DNA of 64,000 bases, taken from assembly GCA_021561035.1 (NCBI GenBank), contig CP067346.1, forward strand, positions 651,001 through 715,000, in the 5' to 3' direction. The position numbers and the translations under genes were made by a program. The notes beneath the pieces were generated by a model that had not been told where the DNA came from, made no database searches, and saw only the letters and a list, made by a program, of their open reading frames with translations. The DNA comes from Clostridioides sp. ES-S-0054-01 (GTDB lineage Bacteria; Bacillota; Clostridia; Peptostreptococcales; Peptostreptococcaceae). Shown here piece by piece: positions 63,661 to 64,000 of the stretch; within the stretch, counting starts at the first letter, position 1; each line of letters begins with the position of its first letter.

Positions 63661-64000
63661 ATGAAATATTGTTCTGTAGGAAAATTTTCAAAGCTTATTG
63701 GAAAAACAACTCAGATGTTAAGAGATTGGGATAAAAAAGGTGTATTAAAGCCACATCAGGAGTTGATTTTGGACTAAAAGACCTTGCAGTATGCTCTAAT
63801 GGTATAGTGTATAAGAATACTAATAAAACTTATGTAGTTAGAAAAACAGAAAAAAGGTTAAAAAGATTATAGAAAAAAGTAAGTAGAAAGTATGAAAAAA
63901 TAAAAAAGGAAAGGAGTATGTCAAAACTAAAAATATTGTAAAACTTGAAAAACAGATACAATAAATACACAGAAGATTGACTAAATAACTATCTTCATCA
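63661..64000 (+). pseudogene. Degraded IS607-family element (tnpA N-terminus joined to tnpB fragment)
   Basis: 63661-63754 encodes the MerR-like HTH of an IS607 serine transposase (YCSVGKFSKLIGKTTQMLRD, then WDKKGVLKPH). A deletion then joins it to TnpB in another frame: GVDFGLKDLAVCSNGIVYKN (RuvC motif I), then RKTEKRLKRL, stop, KKVSRKYEKIKKE, a frameshift, VKTKNIVKLEKQIQ, stop. The catalytic domain of TnpA and most of TnpB are gone or dead, and the fragment runs past the window end. Confidence 0.8.

Overview
The window looks like chromosomal DNA from Clostridioides difficile or a very close relative. It is very AT-rich and has a housekeeping core typical of Peptostreptococcaceae: infC-rpmI-rplT with an L20 leader, pheS-pheT behind a Phe T-box, zapA, a U32 peptidase, and a soluble FtsH-like protease. 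It also carries a CdISt1-type IStron (group I intron fused to an IS200/IS605 element) and a decayed Cdd1-family gene. Species assignment is by recognition, not by database search.

Bases 1-5,200 hold the end of a ClC channel gene and a PrpR-type sigma-54 activator gene that is split in frame by a 1,964-bp IStron. Bases 5,220-16,670 are an accessory segment. It has an IS256 scrap, a broken Doc-type toxin module, small unknown genes, an Xre regulator, a BlaI / M56-peptidase / peptidoglycan-binding cluster, two decayed genes and an FtsX-type ABC exporter. A 51-bp direct repeat (one mismatch) flanks the segment. It appears to have been inserted between the sigma-54 activator and a convergent operon (16,783-21,094, minus strand: DASS carboxylate transporter, amidohydrolase, D-2-hydroxyacid dehydrogenase, RraA/HMG-aldolase-like protein). 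That operon has a -24/-12 sigma-54 promoter and three UAS-like repeats spaced 20 bp apart, so the activator and operon plausibly form one regulatory unit.

Bases 21,600-31,000 are rich in remnants: a Cdd1 pseudogene, a dead two-component system, a truncated DUF5058 gene, a frameshifted Xre gene, and an imported-looking block of YafY/WYL regulator, isochorismatase-like and DJ-1/PfpI genes. In the middle lies about 1.1 kb without genes. It carries three promoters that each overlap the same palindrome, a possible small RNA and a 20-bp tandem repeat, and it leads to a solitary BlaI-like repressor.

Bases 31,366-38,075 form an uncharacterised catabolic-looking operon: two double SnoaL/NTF2-like proteins (one with a 16-unit Asn/Thr-rich repeat extension), an MFS carrier, a sodium:solute symporter and a LacI regulator. 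A soluble FtsH protease follows on the other strand, then infC-rpmI-rplT; infC starts at AUU. Next come a lipoprotein metallophosphatase whose second half is a degenerate copy of the first, an SDR pseudogene, and a GntR-ABC cassette with an operator-overlapped promoter.

Bases 47,500-64,000 are mostly core: an M3 peptidase, a Ktr/Trk K+ uptake pair, a TrmH/SpoU methyltransferase, T-box-pheS-pheT-zapA, a YoaK-type membrane protein, U32 (RlhA-like) peptidase with HD and Nudix genes, and a ferredoxin-nitroreductase. The window ends inside a degraded IS607-family element. Several intergenic regions carry short tandem minisatellites (20, about 43, 51 and 85 bp).
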